Assembly (NCBI RefSeq): GCF_032477075.1
Contig: NZ_JAWDXO010000002.1
Span: 163,955 to 227,954, forward strand
Source: Fusobacterium sp.
GTDB lineage: Bacteria > Fusobacteriota > Fusobacteriia > Fusobacteriales > Fusobacteriaceae
DNA length: 64,000 nucleotides
Direction of reading: 5' to 3'
In this document: positions 33,825 through 42,198 of the stretch, in pieces
Position numbering within the stretch: the first letter of the stretch is position 1
How the letters are laid out: each line of letters starts with the position of its first letter
Made by a program: the position numbers and the translations under genes
Notes under the pieces: generated by a model
Database searches by the model: none
Told to the model about the DNA's origin: nothing
Seen by the model: only the letters and a program-made list of their open reading frames with translations

Positions 33825-34956
33825 TATTTTCTCCATAATATTGATAATAATAACATTTTATTCCACCATTGTATAATTTTCTATTTTTACTGGCTTTTTC
33901 GCCAAAACATTTTTCAAATTCTTCATATGAAGTGATTATATAGTAAGACCATTTTGGTATTCTCATTCTGCAAATATCTCCAAGAAGTCCATAAAGTCTT
34001 TCAACAGCTTTTTCATCAAGAAGTCTGTCTCCATATGGAGGATTTGTTATAAGGCACCCCTGTCTTGCTTCCATTTCAATATCAAGGAAATTTTTGCATT
34101 CCAATGTTATATCATCTTCCACTCCAGCTTTTCTTATATTTTCTTTAGCAATTTCAATAGTTTCAGGATCTATATCTGAACCATATATTTGTACTTTTTT
34201 TTCATAATCTTCATTTGAAAAAGCTTCATCTCTTACTTCTATCCATTCATTTTCAGTAATAATATTCCATCCTTCAGAAGCAAAATTCCTATTAGCTCCT
34301 GGAGCTATATTTCTAGCTATCATAGCTGCTTCTATTAATATAGTTCCTGTTCCACACATAGGATCTAGCAAAGGTCTTTCTCCTCCTACCCATCTTGACA
34401 ACTTTACAAGAGCTGCTGCCATAGTTTCTTTTATAGGAGCTTCATTTTTTATAGCTCTATATCCTCTTTTATGTAATCCATCTCCACTTGTATCCATCAT
34501 TACTATAAAAATATCATTGTGAGCTTGTATTTTGATTGCATATAAGGCTCCATCTTCATAAAAATAATCTTTTTTGTATCTTGCTTTCATTTTTTCTACC
34601 ATAGCTTTTTTTGCTATTTTTTGTATATCTGATTTTGAAAAAAGTTTAGATTTTACAGAACTTACCCAACTAATAGGAAATTCTCCATTTTCAGGAATAT
34701 AATCAGCCCACTCTATTTTTTTTATATTTCTAAAGAGCTCTTCAAAAGTAACTGCTTTAAATTCTCCCATCTTTACAAATATTCTATCTGCACATCTTAA
34801 ATGTATATTTGCTCTAACTATATCTTTTACAGTTCCCTCAAATTCTACTCTTCCATTAAATGCTCTCACATTTTCAAATCCAAGCTCTATACATTCATCT
34901 TTTACAACACTTTCAAGCCCCATAGTACTTGAAGCTATCAAAGTTATTTTTTCCAT
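33802..34956 (-). CDS. THUMP-domain class I RNA methyltransferase, RlmL-like
   Basis: A 384-residue enzyme. The N-terminal ferredoxin-like plus THUMP region (about 1-155, with STMGLESVVKDECIELGF) binds RNA. The Rossmann methyltransferase domain shows DPMCGTGTILIEAAM (SAM loop), YGSDIDPETIEIAKEN and the catalytic NPPYGDRL. This matches the RlmL/YpsC group, which makes N2-methylguanosine in 23S rRNA; the exact site is inferred. Start ATG with AAGGAG, overlapping the end of the AI-2E-type gene by 13 bases. Confidence 0.9.
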   Translation of the reverse strand: MEKITLIASSTMGLESVVKDECIELGFENVRAFNGRVEFEGTVKDIVRANIHLRCADRIFVKMGEFKAVTFEELFRNIKKIEWADYIPENGEFPISWVSSVKSKLFSKSDIQKIAKKAMVEKMKARYKKDYFYEDGALYAIKIQAHNDIFIVMMDTSGDGLHKRGYRAIKNEAPIKETMAAALVKLSRWVGGERPLLDPMCGTGTILIEAAMIARNIAPGANRNFASEGWNIITENEWIEVRDEAFSNEDYEKKVQIYGSDIDPETIEIAKENIRKAGVEDDITLECKNFLDIEMEARQGCLITNPPYGDRLLDEKAVERLYGLLGDICRMRIPKWSYYIITSYEEFEKCFGEKASKNRKLYNGGIKCYYYQYYGENNGKNNKK

Positions 34957-36077
34957 TTTTTCTCCTTTTTATTTTTAATAATTTTACTGCTGCTATTATT
35001 ATTCTTTTTTAGCTGTATTTCATAAATAAGTTTTATTATTCCAAAAACTGGGACTCCAAAAAACATTCCCATAGGTCCCATAAGACTCCCTCCAATAAGT
35101 ACTGCTACTATTACCCAAAATGTACTCATTCCAACTGTTTCACTTACAATTCTTGGTCCCACAATCCATCCATCTACTGCCTGTCCTATTACCATTGCAA
35201 GAAAAAGATATATTATTTTTGAAGGTTCTGCTAAAATTACTAAAAATATAGCAATAGCTCCAGCAACAATAGAACCAACATATGGTATCATATTTCCCAT
35301 TCCTATCATCAAAGAACTTAACAGAGCATATGGAACTCCTGTAGAAAATAATACTGCAAAAGTTACCACTCCTACGAAAGCAGAAGCTATGATTCTTCCC
35401 CATACATAATTTAAAAGAACATTTCTAGATTGATTAAGAAAATCACTCATATATATTCCTTTTTCTTTTCCAAAAATTATAGTAAGAATATTATTTAAAA
35501 ATTTAATAAAATACTCTTTATCTAATAAAATAAATACTGCAAGAAAAAAACCTATAAAAAATTTACTAAGAGCAACAGTCCACCATACAATATTCAAAAG
35601 AACTGATATGCCAAATTCCTGTAAATTTCCTATATTTCTTTTTAATAGATTAATTATATTGTCTTCTATCTGTTTTTCTCCAATTATAAGTAATTCTTTT
35701 TCTTTAAGAAAATCAAGAACTCTTTTTATAAGATTTCCTAACTGTTCTTGCATATGAGGAAGTTTATTATATAATTCTTTAAAACTTTTCCCCAATTGCG
35801 GCAATATAAGACCCACAAATCCTATGACCCCTATTATTACTAATACAATGACTATTGATACAGATACCCAACGTTTAAGCTTAAATCTATTTTCTATTTT
35901 ACTAACTAAAGGTTCCAAAAATATAGATATAAATAATGCATATATCATGGGTATGAGATAGCCAATATAAGTACTGTATATATCTTTAAAAGCATCATAT
36001 TTCTGAAAAAAGCTTTGTATTAATATGAGTATTATTCCAGCTCCTAAAAATTTCAAAAAAGTCCATTTCTTTTCCAC
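34944..36077 (-). CDS. AI-2E family transporter (PerM-like)
   Basis: A 377-residue membrane protein with about eight segments. Two lie at the front with the characteristic YLIPMIYALFISIFLEPLV, a soluble stretch with the PHMQEQLG helix follows, then the C-terminal bundle with GMGNMIPYVGSIVAG and GPMGMFFGVPVFGIIKLIYE. Family members export AI-2 or act in proton/sodium exchange; the role here is not set. It starts at a GTG (36077). Nine bases separate it from the upstream gene, and its end overlaps the methyltransferase start. Confidence 0.88.
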   Translation of the reverse strand: MEKKWTFLKFLGAGIILILIQSFFQKYDAFKDIYSTYIGYLIPMIYALFISIFLEPLVSKIENRFKLKRWVSVSIVIVLVIIGVIGFVGLILPQLGKSFKELYNKLPHMQEQLGNLIKRVLDFLKEKELLIIGEKQIEDNIINLLKRNIGNLQEFGISVLLNIVWWTVALSKFFIGFFLAVFILLDKEYFIKFLNNILTIIFGKEKGIYMSDFLNQSRNVLLNYVWGRIIASAFVGVVTFAVLFSTGVPYALLSSLMIGMGNMIPYVGSIVAGAIAIFLVILAEPSKIIYLFLAMVIGQAVDGWIVGPRIVSETVGMSTFWVIVAVLIGGSLMGPMGMFFGVPVFGIIKLIYEIQLKKNNNSSSKIIKNKKEKKWKK

Positions 36078-36086
36078 TATTCTCGC

Positions 36087-36491
36087 CTACCTTATTACGA
36101 AATCTAAATCCTCCCCATTACTGCTGTTTTTTGAATCCCCTACTATCTTTATTAAAAGTCTATCAGGAACACCTATTATAACTTCTCCAGGATCTTTTAT
36201 CCAGCCTTGTTTTACATTTAGTTTCAAGGGCGAATTAGAAGTTGTAACTCTTACCATATTATCTTTAAATTTAACATTTACTCCTCCAAGATTTGTATCA
36301 ACAAAAATATCTCTTTCTTCTTCTTGCAGTGGATATACATACTGCAGATCTCCATCTACATATATCTCTACTTTAGAAGCTTTTTCCTGAGATAATTCTG
36401 TGATATTTATTCCTAAAGTAATAAAGAAAAACAGAAGGAAGGAATATATAATCAAATCTCCTATTTTAAAATATTTTGCCTTTCTCTTCAT
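36087..36491 (-). CDS. NusG domain II-containing protein
   Basis: A 134-residue protein with one N-terminal membrane anchor (IGDLIIYSFLLFFFITLGI) and an extracytoplasmic beta-rich domain: VEIYVDGDLQYVYPL, DTNLGGVNVKFKDNMVRV and KQGWIKDPGEVIIGVPDRL. This is the stand-alone NusG_II domain (Lin0431 type), of unknown function and common in Firmicutes and Fusobacteria. It has no NusG transcription-factor part. Ribosome site AAGGAG; tightly packed between psd and the AI-2E gene. Confidence 0.85.
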   Translation of the reverse strand: MKRKAKYFKIGDLIIYSFLLFFFITLGINITELSQEKASKVEIYVDGDLQYVYPLQEEERDIFVDTNLGGVNVKFKDNMVRVTTSNSPLKLNVKQGWIKDPGEVIIGVPDRLLIKIVGDSKNSSNGEDLDFVIR

Positions 36492-36499
36492 ATTTCTCC

Positions 36500-37405
36500 T
36501 TATCTTTTGTGGGAAATCCCTATTCTTTCCCCCATGTACACTTTTGTTTCAATTCCTTTTTTAGTATTTTCAATTAAATCTTTGTCTATATCTATTTTAT
36601 CTTTTTCAAAAACTAACACACAGGTAGAACCTCCAAAAAAGAAATATCCCTTCTCTTCACCTTTTTTTACAAATGAACCTGCTGTATAAGTTTGCTTAAT
36701 TCCCCCTACCATAGTGGCTCCAACTTCAAATATGGCTATATCCCCAAATTTTTCTGTGCTGAGAATAGAATACTCTCTCTTATTTTCACAGAATATTCTA
36801 AAATTTTTCTTAACAGCATGAGTAGAAACAGAATAATAATATCCATCTATCAAATTACTATTGCTTATTTTCCCGTCAGCAGGGAAATGAAACCGATGAT
36901 AATCTACTGGAGCTAATCTGATGATAAGAAAGACTCCTCCCTCAAATTTTTCAGCTATTTCTTTATTTTTAAAAAACTCTCCCAGTGTAAATTTATCTCC
37001 TTTTATAAATAGTTCATCTTTATCTCTTAAATTTTCAAATACAATTATTTTTCCATCTGCTGGGGAAACAAGTATATCTTCATCTTGATTAATTGGTCTT
37101 CTTCCATCTTTTAATTCTCTATAAAAAAAATCATTAAAAGAAGTAAATTCTTTTATAGTTTTTTTTGCTTCTTCTATATTAATTCCAGCCTCTTCAATAA
37201 ATGAAGGAATCTTTTTACAAGATTTTTTGCTGCTCATTTTTTTTCCATAATATTCAGTAAAAAATTTCTTTCTTACTATCATATTTAAAGGAAGTTCTCC
37301 AAGAGGATTATAATATAAAAATTTTAAGTATTTTTCTCCTGGAACTTTTTCAACAAGAATTTCCCCTGTTTTTCTTTCTATATATTTTATTTTACTAAAA
37401 TCCAC
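36500..37405 (-). CDS. psd: Phosphatidylserine decarboxylase proenzyme
   Basis: A 301-residue proenzyme that makes phosphatidylethanolamine. Triad elements: SPADGKI (Asp116), VDYHRFHFPADG (His170/His173) and the self-cleavage motif FFGGST, with Ser260 becoming the pyruvoyl group (GGST in place of the common LGST). Cleavage gives a large beta and a short alpha chain of about 42 residues. It acts at the inner membrane. Start GTG (37405) after AAGGGTG. It leads the six-gene operon that runs down to the cyclophilin gene. Confidence 0.94.
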   Translation of the reverse strand: MDFSKIKYIERKTGEILVEKVPGEKYLKFLYYNPLGELPLNMIVRKKFFTEYYGKKMSSKKSCKKIPSFIEEAGINIEEAKKTIKEFTSFNDFFYRELKDGRRPINQDEDILVSPADGKIIVFENLRDKDELFIKGDKFTLGEFFKNKEIAEKFEGGVFLIIRLAPVDYHRFHFPADGKISNSNLIDGYYYSVSTHAVKKNFRIFCENKREYSILSTEKFGDIAIFEVGATMVGGIKQTYTAGSFVKKGEEKGYFFFGGSTCVLVFEKDKIDIDKDLIENTKKGIETKVYMGERIGISHKR

Positions 37406-37425
37406 ATTATCACCCTTTTTTATTT

Positions 37426-37445
37426 TGAAATTACTGGCAATTTCA
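37426..37445. promoter_or_regulatory. Palindrome in the psd/mgsA divergent gap
   Basis: TGAAATT-ACTGGC-AATTTCA, perfect 7-bp arms, in the 97-base gap between psd and mgsA. A TATAAT-like -10 for mgsA lies about 25 bases further on. It could be an operator for either gene. Confidence 0.4.
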
Positions 37446-37502
37446 TTAAGAATTATTATATAATAACTATATCAACTAATTTCCAAAGGAGGAACTATAA
37501 TA

Positions 37503-37871
37503 ATGGAAAGAATCGCTCTTATAGCCCATGATAATATGAAAGATGAAATAGTTACTTTTGTAAAAGAAAACCTTGATTTTTTTAAAAACTTTGAATTAGT
37601 AGCCACTGGAACAACTGGAAAAAGAATAGCAGAAGCAACTGGATTAAATATACATAGATATCAATCTGGTCCAATAGGAGGGGATCAGCAAATTGGTGCT
37701 GATATTGCCCTTAACAAAATTAAGGCTGTATTCTTCTTAAGAGACCCCCTTACAGCCCAACCTCATGAACCAGATATTTCTGCCCTTATCAGACTTGCTG
37801 ATGTACATAAAATTCCTATTGCTACTAATCTTTCTACTGCTCAATTACTAGTAATAGCTTTAAAAAAATGA
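37503..37871 (+). CDS. mgsA: Methylglyoxal synthase
   Basis: A 122-residue enzyme that converts dihydroxyacetone phosphate to methylglyoxal and phosphate, a glycolysis bypass used when sugar phosphates pile up. Signatures: LIAHDNMKDEIV at the front, ATGTTGKRIAEATGL (phosphate binding), SGPIGGDQQIGADI and FLRDPLTAQPHEPDISALIRLADV with catalytic Asp/His. The length is normal. Ribosome site AAAGGAGG. Monocistronic, ended by the hairpin at 37882-37912. Confidence 0.96.
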   Translation: MERIALIAHDNMKDEIVTFVKENLDFFKNFELVATGTTGKRIAEATGLNIHRYQSGPIGGDQQIGADIALNKIKAVFFLRDPLTAQPHEPDISALIRLADVHKIPIATNLSTAQLLVIALKK

Positions 37872-37881
37872 ATTTTAATAT

Positions 37882-37912
37882 GATGACTCTCCTATTTTTT
37901 ACGAGAGTCATC
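37882..37912. terminator. Bidirectional terminator mgsA / pncB
   Basis: Stem GATGACTCTC (37882-37891) / GAGAGTCATC (37903-37912). One arm codes the last residues of pncB (DDSRKK). T-rich flank on the mgsA side. Confidence 0.88.
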
Positions 37913-39424
37913 TTTTAATACTTCAGATTGTATAGTTTTAATCATGTCGTATTTTAATTTTATTAAATCTTCTGATAAGTCAACTTTATATTTATGAGGA
38001 TTTTCCAATCTCTTTCTTTCTGCTGATATTTTTTCCAAACTTTCTAAATAATATTTTTGTGATCCTAGAACATCAAATAATTTATCATATTCTTCTGAAA
38101 TAACTTCCCCACCCCTTACATATATTCTAGTAAGTTTTTTTACACTGTATGCCCCTTCTTTTAAATCACTAAATTTAAAATCATATTTTTCATCTCTGAT
38201 AGTAATATCCTTTCCTTCTACTAATTTCTCTTTATCACTATCATTCTTTACAAGAGTTATTAAATCAGCATAAGCAAGTCCTTCTTTATCATATATTCTA
38301 TAGACTTCTTTAAATCCAGGATTAGATATTTTTATAATATCTTCTGATAATTTTATTACTGGTTCATTATCTATTTCAACTATTTTATATACTCCACCAA
38401 AACATGGATTAGATTTACTTACAGCAATCTCATCTCCTACCCCATATGTATCTGCACATACTCCTTGCTCTCTCAATGATCTTATAAGTTCTTCATTCAA
38501 TGAATTAGTAAGAAAAATTTTTGCCTTTGTAAGTCCTGCTTCATCCAGCATAGCTCTACATTTTTTAGAAAGATAAGCAAGGTCTCCTGAATCTATTCTT
38601 ATCCCATATATTCCAGGATAATTATCATCTATTCCACAAGCTTTGAATGAATCAATTGCATTTCTTATTCCTATTCCAATAGTATTATATGTATCTATAA
38701 GAAGAATAAGAGCATTTGATTTTCTATTTCTTCTATGTTTTATAAATGTATCAAATGCTATTCTTTCAGCATGGCTTCCCACTCCAAAAGTCTGAATATA
38801 TGAATGAGCCATGGTACCTATACTTGGGACTCCATATTTATATTCAGTCATAAGATTTGAATGACTTGCACATCCTCCTATAACAGCAGCTTTATTCCCT
38901 GCCACTGCACTGTCAAATCCATGAGCTCTTCTGCTTCCAAAAGATGAAACCTGTACAGGATAAGCTGCTCTTGTTACTCTCGAAGCTTTTGTAGCTATAG
39001 CCATCTGCATATTCATTATATTTAATATAGGAGTTTCTAATATTTTTGCTTCTATTAAAGGAGCTTTTATAGTTATAACAGGTTCGTTTGGATATGCTAT
39101 CTCTCCATCTCTCATAGCATATATATCCCCAGTAAACTTTATTTTAGAAAGATACTCAACTAAATGTTCTTCATAAATAAGTTTTGAAAAATACATTCTC
39201 TTTTCTTCTTCACTTGTACTATTCAAAATTTCAATAAGATTTATAACCTCCTGTATTCCTGAAACTACAGCAAATCCTCCATCCTCTGTCTTTCTAAAAA
39301 ACATATCAAAAACAGCTTCTTTCTCCTCCATATGTTCTGTCAAGAAAATATCACTTTCTGTATACTGGTATCTATCTGAATTTATTACTCTTGCAAACTC
39401 TGTTAAAACTATCTCTTTTCTCAT
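37892..39424 (-). CDS. pncB: Nicotinate phosphoribosyltransferase
   Basis: A 510-residue enzyme of NAD salvage that joins nicotinate and PRPP. The conserved core includes VSSFGSRRAHGFDSAVAGN split as FGSRRAHGFDSAVAGN, GTMAHSYIQTFG, ALILLIDTYNTIGIGIRNAI, GIRIDSGDLAYLSKKCR and FLTNSLNEELI. The length suits the longer Gram-positive-type PncB. Ribosome site AAGGAG, start ATG. It is a single gene with a shared terminator. Confidence 0.93.
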   Translation of the reverse strand: MRKEIVLTEFARVINSDRYQYTESDIFLTEHMEEKEAVFDMFFRKTEDGGFAVVSGIQEVINLIEILNSTSEEEKRMYFSKLIYEEHLVEYLSKIKFTGDIYAMRDGEIAYPNEPVITIKAPLIEAKILETPILNIMNMQMAIATKASRVTRAAYPVQVSSFGSRRAHGFDSAVAGNKAAVIGGCASHSNLMTEYKYGVPSIGTMAHSYIQTFGVGSHAERIAFDTFIKHRRNRKSNALILLIDTYNTIGIGIRNAIDSFKACGIDDNYPGIYGIRIDSGDLAYLSKKCRAMLDEAGLTKAKIFLTNSLNEELIRSLREQGVCADTYGVGDEIAVSKSNPCFGGVYKIVEIDNEPVIKLSEDIIKISNPGFKEVYRIYDKEGLAYADLITLVKNDSDKEKLVEGKDITIRDEKYDFKFSDLKEGAYSVKKLTRIYVRGGEVISEEYDKLFDVLGSQKYYLESLEKISAERKRLENPHKYKVDLSEDLIKLKYDMIKTIQSEVLKDDSRKK

Positions 39425-39615
39425 ATTTTAGCTCCTTTTTATACAAAAATATAATCTATAAAATAATACATTTTATCTCATTAATTATATCATTTATTTA
39501 ACATTTTTCCAAATCCTTATTTAATCTAAATCATTTAATCTATTAATTTTTAATTCTTGCAAAAGTTAGAAATTTATAATAGAATTAACTAGATTAAATT
39601 ATTTGAGGTGAAAAG

Positions 39616-40074
39616 ATGAGAGCAGTTATTCAAAGAGTAAAACATTCAAGTGTTGCTGTTGATGGAAAAATTCTAGGAAAAATAGGAAATGGTCTTTTAG
39701 TCCTTCTTGGAATAACTCATACAGATACAGAGAAAGAAGTTAATTGGTTGGCAGCCAAGATTAAAGACCTTAGAATATTCGAAGATGAAAAAGGAAAAAT
39801 GAATTTAGGACTGGAAGATATCAAAGGAGAGCTTTTAGTTATATCTCAGTTTACTCTTTATGGAAACTGTATTAAAGGACGTCGTCCTGGATTTACTGAA
39901 GCTGCAAGACCAGATCTTGCTGAACCATTATATAAAAAATTCTTAGAAAAGTGCAGAAGTTTTGGAATAAAAACTGAATGTGGAGAATTTGGTGCTGACA
40001 TGAAAGTTGAGCTTCTTAATGATGGGCCAGTAACATTGATAATTGATACAAAAGATATTGCAAATTTAAAATAA
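39616..40074 (+). CDS. dtd: D-aminoacyl-tRNA deacylase
   Basis: A 152-residue homodimeric enzyme that hydrolyses D-amino acids (and glycine) from tRNAs. It shows MRAVIQRVKHSSVAVDGK, LVLLGITHTDTEKEV, the catalytic SQFTLYGN and the cross-subunit Gly-cisPro loop in NDGPVTLIIDT. The length is typical. Ribosome site GAGGTG, start ATG. Confidence 0.96.
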   Translation: MRAVIQRVKHSSVAVDGKILGKIGNGLLVLLGITHTDTEKEVNWLAAKIKDLRIFEDEKGKMNLGLEDIKGELLVISQFTLYGNCIKGRRPGFTEAARPDLAEPLYKKFLEKCRSFGIKTECGEFGADMKVELLNDGPVTLIIDTKDIANLK

Positions 40075-40105
40075 AAAGAAGAAAAGAGCCTTCTTCTTTC
40101 TCTTT
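40074..40105 (+). terminator. Terminator after dtd
   Basis: AGAAGAA (40077-40083) / TTCTTCT (40091-40097) with a 7-base loop, followed by TTCTCTTT. Short but directly behind the stop. Confidence 0.65.
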
Positions 40106-40130
40106 ATAAAATTCTTTCTGTTGATTTAAT

Positions 40131-40185
40131 AGCTATTGAATGGTATTATATATGTAAAAGATATCATTCAGCAGCTATTTTTTTA
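40131..40185 (+). terminator. Second hairpin with T-run upstream of the C39-like gene
   Basis: GAATGGTAT (40138-40146) pairs with ATATCATTC (40161-40169), extended by AGCT/AGCT across a small internal loop, and is followed by ATTTTTTTA. It may be a back-up terminator for dtd or an attenuator for the following gene. Confidence 0.5.
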
Positions 40186-40285
40186 TACTCTGAAAGATAT
40201 TTTTTATTTTTGACTATATACTAACTTAAAACAATGAGATATTAAGATACCTCAAAAGTAAAAAGTAACTATAGGGGGTGTTATT

Positions 40286-40918
40286 GTGCTTTATACATCA
40301 CAAATTAAAAATCTTGATTTATTTAAAATCAAAGATGATGCAGCAGACGAGATATTTTTGGGATGTGACCAAGAGTGGTATCTGGAAGAAATACAACGTC
40401 GTGCAGGTTGCGGTCCTACTACTGCAGCAATGCTTACACACTATTATAGATATATCAAAGAAAGCCCAGAAAAGCTTCCATGTATAAAAAGTTCTATGCT
40501 CTCTTTAATGAACGAGTTATGGAAATTTGTTACCCCTGGAAATAGAGGAATACCAACTACTGAAATATTCTGTGAAAAATTTAAAACTTATTTAAAAGAA
40601 AAAAATATGACAGTTAATTTATACACTCTTGATGTTCCTGAGCCTGATGAAGACAAGCCATCTTTTGAAACACTTTTAACATTTCTGTTAAAGGCTCTTT
40701 CAAAGGATAAGCCTGTAGCATTTTTAAATCTTTGTAGTGGAGAAGAACTCACTCTTGATAGATGGCATTGGGTACTTCTTGTCTCAATTGAATATGATAG
40801 AGAAAACAATATTTTACAGGCAATAATATATGATGAAAGTATTGAAAAAAAAGTAAATCTTGCCTTATGGCTTAAATCAACTACCCTTGGTGGTGGATTT
40901 GTATATATGGACTATTAG
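40286..40918 (+). CDS. C39-like cysteine peptidase family protein
   Basis: A 210-residue soluble protein with a papain-like triad: Cys42 in AGCGPTTAAMLTHYY, His161 in LDRWHWVLLVSI and Asp183 in IIYDES. This is the layout of the C39-like peptidase_C39_2 group. There is no signal peptide, GG-leader or ABC domain, so it is not a bacteriocin exporter. The substrate is unknown. It starts at a GTG (40286) with AGGGGGTG six bases upstream. It stands alone between dtd and a convergent GNAT gene. Confidence 0.72.
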   Translation: MLYTSQIKNLDLFKIKDDAADEIFLGCDQEWYLEEIQRRAGCGPTTAAMLTHYYRYIKESPEKLPCIKSSMLSLMNELWKFVTPGNRGIPTTEIFCEKFKTYLKEKNMTVNLYTLDVPEPDEDKPSFETLLTFLLKALSKDKPVAFLNLCSGEELTLDRWHWVLLVSIEYDRENNILQAIIYDESIEKKVNLALWLKSTTLGGGFVYMDY

Positions 40919-41013
40919 TTATATTAAAGAAAGTAAAAAGCTAAAATATATTTTATATTTCCTAGAATTAAATAGATTTAACTATTATAATAAGATAAAT
41001 AATAGTTTTTCAA

Positions 41014-41050
41014 TAATTATAGCAGTTAAAAATTTTAACTGCTATAATTA
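41014..41050. repeat. Perfect 18-bp inverted repeat
   Basis: TAATTATAGCAGTTAAAA (41014-41031) and its exact complement (41033-41050) around one central base. It lies about 95 bases after the C39-like stop. There is no T-run on either strand, so it is not a classical terminator, though transcripts may still end or be protected there. Confidence 0.75.
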
Positions 41051-41160
41051 CAAAAACCTAAAAATAAAACTACATATAATCGTCCAATTTTTAATTTATA
41101 AAAAATTATTAACAATATTCTTAATACATAGTTATTCTTAATTGATAAATTCTACACTTT

Positions 41161-42024
41161 TTATTTAATATAATATTCATAATAATCTGCTTGAAATTCT
41201 ATTACAAAACCTAATTTCTTATATAAGCTATAAGCAGATACATTATCTGAATCTACATCAAGAAGAGCTTTACTTCCTTTTTCAAAAGCTTTTTTCAAAG
41301 CAAAATTCATTATTTCTTTTCCATATCCCTTTCTTTTGAAAAAATTTCTTATCCCTAATCCATAAAGAAAAACTCCATCTTTAATATAGTTCATATTAAA
41401 AATACCTATATTTTCTTTATTTAAATATCCTATATAAGCATCTCTATCAACTGATTTTATTACATTTTCTACAAAATTTATACTTGTTCCTTCAGGCATT
41501 TCAAATATCTCTTCTGTCATTTGAGAATAAATTCTTTTATTCTTTTCAGTAACTGTTTCAAACTTTAATCTTTTATTATCATTTTCTTCTTGAAAGCTTT
41601 CTTTTAGATAACTCATTGTATATTCTGATCTTACTAATTTTATTTTCCCAATTCTCTTTAAAACTTCTTTAGAACTTTTACTTTCAGGCTCAGTTACAAA
41701 TAATATTTTAGGTATATCATTTTTTCTTAAAATTTCTACTGATTCTTCAAAAAGTTTTTTAAATATACCTTTTTTTCTATATTTAGGATGAGTAAAAGCT
41801 GATATTTCCCCTTCTTCTTTTGTAGGTAAAAAAGCTGTTAAAAAAGCAATTAGTTCTTCTTTTTCATAGCAAAGAAAAAAACAAGGAATTTCTTTATCAA
41901 AGTTTATTTCATTAGATAAAAAAACTTCTGCTTTAAGATTTTCAAACTTATTACAAATCTTTTGAAGATTAATAATCTTATTCTTCTGTTCTTCTGTAAG
42001 AATGTTTATTTTTTCTATTTTCAA
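41161..42024 (-). CDS. Tandem GNAT N-acetyltransferase
   Basis: About 287 residues with two GNAT halves. The first has HPKYRKKGIFKKLFEESVEIL as its acetyl-CoA loop; the second has GIRNFFKRKGYGKEIMNFAL, followed by LLDVDSDNVSAYSLYKKLGF. The second half looks complete and is probably the active one. I set the start at TTG 42024 because AGGAGG lies five bases before it; the longer frame begins inside that ribosome site. The substrate is unknown. Confidence 0.82.
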   Translation of the reverse strand: MKIEKINILTEEQKNKIINLQKICNKFENLKAEVFLSNEINFDKEIPCFFLCYEKEELIAFLTAFLPTKEEGEISAFTHPKYRKKGIFKKLFEESVEILRKNDIPKILFVTEPESKSSKEVLKRIGKIKLVRSEYTMSYLKESFQEENDNKRLKFETVTEKNKRIYSQMTEEIFEMPEGTSINFVENVIKSVDRDAYIGYLNKENIGIFNMNYIKDGVFLYGLGIRNFFKRKGYGKEIMNFALKKAFEKGSKALLDVDSDNVSAYSLYKKLGFVIEFQADYYEYYIK

Positions 42025-42132
42025 TTTTCCTCCTGTCAAAACATAAAACTTATATATTCTAAATCATTATATTACAATTACATCTAATATCATAATTTAT
42101 TTTAAAATATAAATAAATTTTCTATTTTAATT

Positions 42133-42161
42133 TTGATAAAAAATTATTTTTATGCTATATT
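42133..42161 (+). promoter_or_regulatory. glyA promoter
   Basis: -35 TTGATA (42133-42138), 17-base spacer, -10 TATATT (42156-42161), about 38 bases before the glyA start. Confidence 0.75.
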
Positions 42162-42198
42162 ATAGAAATAACTTATTTTTAATTGAGGAGGGGAACCA

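Noticed and set aside
40860..41141. 93-codon plus-strand frame after the C39-like gene.
   Set aside because: It overlaps the real gene in another frame and the 18-bp palindrome, and has no ribosome site.
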